The notes beneath the pieces are model-generated. The model saw nothing but the letters and a program-made list of their open reading frames with translations. It was not told the origin of the DNA and did no database searches. From Porphyra umbilicalis (taxonomy: Eukaryota > Rhodophyta > Bangiophyceae > Bangiales > Bangiaceae): a stretch of DNA of 46,219 nucleotides. The position numbers and the translations under genes are program-made. This document shows, piece after piece, positions 41,722 to 46,219 of this stretch (positions are counted from its first letter, which is position 1; every line of letters starts with the position of its first letter). The stretch covers positions 1 through 46,219 of the forward strand of contig KV919219.1 in the NCBI GenBank assembly GCA_002049455.2, read 5' to 3'.

Positions 41722-42262
41722 TGAAGCGACTGTAACTCTGAAGCGCCTGTAGCTCTGAAGCGCCTGTACCTCTGTAGCGCCTGTAGCGCTGAAGCGCCTG
41801 TAGCTCTATAGCGCCTGTAGCTCTGTAGCGCCTGTAGCTCTGTAGCGCCTGTATCTCTGTGGCGCCTGTAGCTGTGTGGCGCCTGTAGCTGTGTGGTGCC
41901 TGTAGCTCTGTAGCGCCTGTAGCTCTGTGGTGCATGTAGCTGTGTGGTGCCTGTAGCTCTGTAGCGCCTGTAGCTCTGTAGCGCCTGTAGCTCTGTGGCG
42001 CCTGTAGCTGTGTGGTGCCTGCAGCTCTGTAGCGCCTGTAGCTCTGTAGCGCCTGTAGCTCTGTAGCGCCTGTAGCTCTGTAGCGCCTGTAGCTCTGGCG
42101 TCTGTAGCTCTGTTGCGCTTGTAGCTCTGTAGCGCCTGTAGCTCTGTAGCGCCTGTAGCTATGTAGCGCCTGTAGCTCTGTAGCGCCTGTAGCTCTGTAG
42201 CTGTTGTAGCTCTGTAGCGCCTGTAGCTCTGTAGCGCCTGTAGCTCTGTAGCTCTGTAGCTC
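41722..42262 (+). repeat. 17-bp minisatellite, about 32 units
   Basis: The unit is TAGCGCCTGTAGCTCTG with variants such as GTGGCGCCTGTAGCTGT and GTGGTGCC. It begins about 160 bp after the GRDP-like stop codon. 17 is not a multiple of three, and on the minus strand the unit has no stop, producing two long overlapping Tyr-Arg-Ala-Thr-Gly-type frames that I do not treat as genes. Confidence 0.95.
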
Positions 42263-42622
42263 AGTATCACCGTGCCTTGTTGCGACGTTTCTAGAATAAT
42301 CCTTGAACGCCAAGAGCGTCGATTTCTATCGTAGTCCTCCGTGTATCGAACAGAGGTCGGGCCCAAATTTCGTTTTATAAACTATCCAGTGTGCACAAGA
42401 GAATCAACCAAAGGTTAATTCCCCGGCCTTTAGGACAGGGTGCTCTCAAAGTGTAGTGATGCACACATATACTTAGATCAAGGAACTTGTTCTCCGTTTC
42501 AGAGGTGGCAGTCTGCATTCGTGTCCTCAGGGATCTGAGTGTGGGTACACGGCGAGAATCAAGAACATACGCAATGTAAGCGCAGTGCGCCTGACACCGA
42601 CAGTCGCAGACCCCACCCTTAT
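42263..42622. other. Intergenic with a dispersed-repeat copy
   Basis: This contains the 42422-42539 repeat and no gene. Composition is lower in G+C than the gene island upstream. Confidence 0.6.
42422..42539 (-). repeat. Dispersed 118-bp repeat, solo copy
   Basis: This is the reverse-complement partner of 20958-21074, including GGATCTGAG at its right end. Here no related gene adjoins it. Confidence 0.8.
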
Positions 42623-42719
42623 GTAGGGATGAGCAACCGGCTCGTTTTCGGAAACTGGTTGAACCGGGTATTTGGTCATCCAGTTACCAGTTTAAAACCG
42701 GTTGCGAACAAATACTATA
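42623..42719 (+). mobile_element. Left terminus of the hAT element
   Basis: TAGGGATGAGCAACCGG at 42621-42637 resembles hAT terminal repeats and is followed by clustered ACTGGTT and AACCGG motifs in both orientations (to about 42710), the usual subterminal binding sites. I find no matching right terminus by the window end, so the element's far end is missing, too diverged, or outside. Confidence 0.6.
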
Positions 42720-42725
42720 CTTTGC

Positions 42726-42734
42726 GTATAAAAT
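42726..42734 (+). promoter_or_regulatory. TATA-like element of the hAT transposase
   Basis: GTATAAAAT lies about 190 bp before the transposase ATG, just inside the element's terminal region. Confidence 0.35.
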
Positions 42735-42917
42735 CAATGCATTGGATAGTTGTATACCTTCATTCCGAGATTTAACAACGTTCCGACGCCACCATTGCGG
42801 CTGTGTCGCCGGGACGTGCTGCTCCTTTCCCAACTGCTCGCCGTCCCAGCCCCTCCGTCCATTGAACGGCGCCCCCCATCACAGCCCCCGGCTCTCTCCA
42901 CCAGGACAGCCATAACC

Positions 42918-45533
42918 ATGGCCAACACTCCGCTCCCCCCCTCACCCCCGACCCCGACGGACGGCGCGACCAACGAGCTGACGGTCCCCAGCGCTCCGGC
43001 AGCCACTGGTGGCACGGCTGCCAATGCGACCTCTCTGCCGCTGGCCCCTCGCTCGTCGTGGAAGCCACCGCAAGGGTGCCGCTGGGCTTCCGTGCCGTCG
43101 GGCCGACGAAAAAGCCGGGTCTATGACTACTACGTTGCCGAGTACAACAGTGCAGGCGTCATGGATTCTACTGCCTTTTTTTGCGTCCACGAGGACCATC
43201 TGGGGCACCCTTCTCGTGTGGCACATGCCAACGGGACCACCAACTTGAAGCGGCACGTACGGGACAAGCACGCAATTGAAGCCGAGCCCATCCTCCCTGT
43301 GCCCTCGCTCGCCGCGCAGGGCAATGCCGTCCAAGTTACTGATCAAGTCCACATCACGTCTTTTTTCGCGGCCAAGCCGGGCCCCTACCCGTCGGGGCAC
43401 CCGACGCAGCAGAGATTCTACGACGCCCAGGTCAATATGATCATCTCCACCCTGAGCCCGGAGGCGATTGTGGACAACCCCGCGTACGTGTCTATGATTG
43501 GGGTCGCCAATCCCCGCTTGTCAACACTGTCCCGGTTTTCCCTCTCTCGGGCTATCTCCATCAAGTGGGAGCGCCACATGGCTGTCGCGCGCGAGGAGCT
43601 GTCTCGCGTGCCCATCTGCCACGTCAACTCTGACATGTGGACATCTATTGCCAACTAGCCGTTTGCTTCTTTTGTGGCGACCTGGCTGGACAACAAGTGG
43701 CGCCTGCGGACAGTGGTCCTGCGGTGCTGTGTCGTGGGCGGGCGGCACACAGCCACCGCTATTGCCGCCTTCCTTTTGCGCGTGGCTGAAGAGTTTAGCC
43801 TGCGGGAGGAAAGTCGGTGTCGTACGCACAGATGGGGCAAGCAATTGCGTTGGTGCCGGTCGCGTGCTCGGCCGAAGCCGCTGGTCGCGTGCGCCTGTCG
43901 CCACTCGACGGAGCTCCGCGAGTGGTACGGACCGGGCGTTGGCGGTGGCGGAATCCCGGGCGGCGGGGGGCGTGCCACCGGACCAGTCGGAAACGGGGGA
44001 GCACGCCGTGGGGGCGGCGCTACTGGACCCGATGGGCTCGAAGGTCCGGGTCGTCGCGCGTTGCCGGATCTCGACGATGCGGACGATGAAGGAGGCGATG
44101 GAGGTGACTTGGACGATGTCGGGTCTGATTGTGGGGGACCCTGTCGAGCTCGGCCCTGACCTCGTTGAGTCGGGAGGCGATGGGTCAGGGACCGGCGGCG
44201 ATGCAGCAGCCCTCGCAACCGAACGTGCGGACACCTTTTTCTCCGAAATACCTGCCGCCTTCCGGAACCGGCAGGCCGATCACGTGACTCGGGATGCCGC
44301 GTTCCTTTGGCAGGCACGCCCGGTGTGCCACGCACACCCTGCAGCTGTCTGTGCGTAAGGGCCTGTCGGTGCCGATTGTGCGGTATTTGCTTGACAAGGT
44401 GCGGTTGGTGGGCAAGCTGTGCCGCACAAGTACCAACTTCCAGGAGGAAATGAGGCTGGCGGTCGAGTCTGAGGAGGCCCGTGCAGCGGCTCACGAGGGC
44501 AGAGAGCCGTTGGGCTCTGCGCTTCTCGCTTCCCGCTTGATCATCGGACTGCCCCACCCGCTGGGGGTCGGCTGCTGTCATGCTTCGCCGGTTCCTTCGT
44601 GTCGGCGCAGCCGTGCCAGCTGCCCTGTCATCGTACTACCACTACACAGCGGTGCCGGCACGGAAGAAGCGCGTCGAGTGCCCAAGCTTCCAGGAGCAGG
44701 CAGCGCTTAAACAACTTGTTAAGTTTCTGGAGATATTGGAGAGCGCCTCCGCGAGCCTGGGGTCCGAGTCAACGTCGACGAGCCCCATGGAGGAGACGGT
44801 GTATTGGTATGTGCGCCGTGCCGCGGCTCCCCAGACGCTGGACTGCCAAGCCAGTACTTCATTCAAGTGCGCCGTGGTGGGCGACATGGCCACCCGCCGG
44901 GACCGAGAGCGTCTGGAAGGACCCAACCCCTGCTGGTTTGACATTCGTGTGGCGGCTGTGCTTCTCGACCCGTTCACCAACTCTTTTACATTCGGTGACA
45001 ACCCATCAACTGCAGCCACGGCGCGGCACCGCGCCATCGACTCATTACTGGATGGTCGCGCGATCGCCAGATGCGACTGAGCTGGGTCTGAGCGTGCGGG
45101 CGGCGGCCCAGCAGCGGGTGGCGGCGACGTGTGGTGCCCCCCCCCGACCAAGAAGAAGCGGACGTTTGCCTCTAGCTTACGCGCTTTTGCTGCTGAAGGA
45201 ACGTTTGGAGAGGACAGCAACAGTCCCTCTGTACGGTCGGATTCGGTATCTACTGTTCCCATTGAGACGGAGTGGGAAGCGTACATTGCCTTTTGTGGAT
45301 ACTGACTCGGAGGAGACTGCTTTTTCATGGTGGCTCCAGCATGAGCAGCTCTTCCCCCGAGTTTCTTTGGGAGCTCGCTACTTGCTGCCCATTCCTGCAA
45401 CAAGCGTCGCCTCTGAGCGAGTGTTCTCCAAGGCAGGTCGTACAGTCACGAAGAGCCGGGCTCGATTGACTGGGGCCTCGCGGAGAAGTATGTTGTACTG
45501 AATGACAATTTGCTACGAACCGCTAGCGAGTGA
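42918..45533 (+). pseudogene. hAT-family transposase with BED finger, heavily broken
   Basis: ATG 42918 (ACCATGG) opens a frame with a BED-type zinc finger region (AFFCVHEDHLG, then TTNLKRHVRDKH). The hAT core DMWTSIAN is cut by TAG at 43656-43658 and continues PFASFVATWLDNKWRLR. Later segments lie in other frames: VRTDGASNCVGAGRVL, then RCATHTLQLSVRKGL, the insertion-domain region VAAVLLDPFTNSFTFGDN, and the C-terminal dimerisation region ARYLLPIPATSVASERVF, ERVFSKAGRTVTKSRARL, EKYVVLNDNLL, ending TGA 45531-45533. At least four frameshifts plus one nonsense codon are needed to connect them. The order of domains and the dimerisation motif make the family assignment firm. The copy is certainly inactive. 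A left terminus lies at about 42.62 kb. Confidence 0.88.
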
Positions 45534-46219
45534 TGGAGGGTTTTCTTCTTGACTGAACCAAGGCTCCATTGACCAGAGCACAGCCCCAAGAGAGACAGTC
45601 TCAACAGTCCCTCACCTCCCAGAATAGCAACGAGATAAGGTCCTCCTCCCCTCCCCCCTCATCCCAACTGATGCAATATCCCCCCCCCCCAGCCGCTTGC
45701 TGCACAGCCACTGGCACACTCCAGGGGCGTCCCCCCGGCCCCACCTGCATCATCTCGAGTGCCGACTGTCCAGTGTGTCATGCCACAGGCGGCAGCCCGA
45801 GACGAGAGTGGCATGGTGGAAGACGGCTGATCAGTCTGCTTTGCCGTGTGCCCGGCCGGCTGAGACCAGCCCACCCTCGCGCAGAGCGGACGTGCCAAAT
45901 TCGTGGTCTTGTGTGTGAAGCGCACGACGCGGCCGGGCCCGCGCAGGGGGGTCGAAGGGCACGTGATGACATGTGGCTGCGGATGGGACAGTGCCTAGCC
46001 GCATCCGCGCAGCCTCGGGACTGTTGTCGAGACAATATCGAGAGGAGCATCGAGTGCTTAGTAGTTCCCGCCCGCAGGACCCGCCATTTTTGGCCCACAA
46101 GCGATCTGGTGTATCTCAGATTACCAGAAGGCCTCCCATCACCGAAAGTGGGGTCAAGCGTGAAGTGACTCGACACCAAATTTGTGAAGGTCTTCTTGCA
46201 TGAACATGGGCGTCTGGAG
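45534..46219. other. Downstream of the hAT pseudogene, nothing recognised
   Basis: Short ORFs occur in several frames with no motif. I looked for an inverted AACCGGTTGCTCATCCCTA-type terminus and did not find one. Confidence 0.5.

Noticed and set aside
41722..42262. Possible CRISPR array
   Set aside because: The units are contiguous with no unique spacers, in a eukaryotic context.
41705..42366. Two minus-strand ORFs of about 200 codons with a regular 17-residue repeat
   Set aside because: They are generated by the stop-free 17-bp minisatellite in two frames at once.
8502..45533. Alternative nuclear genetic code with recoded TAG or TGA
   Set aside because: The broken genes also carry frameshifts, and the intact genes end in TAA or TGA with nothing continuing after them.

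Overview
The window reads as nuclear DNA of a GC-rich, intron-poor alga. A bangiophyte red alga (Porphyra/Pyropia type) is my best guess, but the sequence does not prove it. The reasons are a complete gene of the algal FEA1 iron-assimilation family with a signal peptide, TATA boxes, at least one GT-AG intron, and a background of dead eukaryotic transposons (PIF/Harbinger, hAT, a zinc-finger LINE-like element). There are no bacterial operons, rRNA genes or CRISPR arrays.

Layout. 1-8.5 kb: the left arm of a 1.65 kb inverted repeat, repeat debris and NACGCCC heptamer arrays, with no convincing gene. 8.5-10.0 kb: a PIF/Harbinger transposase broken by one nonsense codon and one frameshift. 10.6-10.9 kb: a short terminal-inverted-repeat element with a target duplication. 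11.5-13.1 kb: a nearly perfect palindrome with 0.6 kb arms. 14.3-16.7 kb (minus): a broken Myb/NAM-like protein of the kind that accompanies PIF/Harbinger transposases. 17-20.4 kb: small inverted-repeat elements, a C-rich tract and a tRNA-Thr-like sequence. 20.96-22.8 kb (minus): a broken, unrecognised gene bracketed by two sequences that recur elsewhere in the window. 22.9-24.1 kb (minus): an ankyrin-repeat pseudogene. 24.2-29.6 kb (minus): a LINE-like ORF split by a block holding a GT61-like glycosyltransferase fragment and a 19-bp minisatellite. 31.6-33.3 kb: the right arm of the 1.65 kb inverted repeat.

34.6-41.6 kb is the only stretch that looks like live genes, all on the plus strand: the FEA1-like secreted protein, a two-exon alpha/beta hydrolase of the epoxide-hydrolase/dehalogenase type, and a glycine-rich-domain (DUF1399/GRDP-like) protein. 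The first two have the same ATATAAAG promoter element. I see no shared pathway among the three. A 17-bp minisatellite follows, then a badly decayed hAT transposase to 45.5 kb.

A cross-cutting pattern is that all nine in-frame stops found in the broken coding frames are TAG or TGA, each reachable by one C:G to T:A transition, and that frameshifts are common. The mobile DNA here looks transcriptionally dead and mutationally aged, apart from the very young 0.6 kb palindrome.
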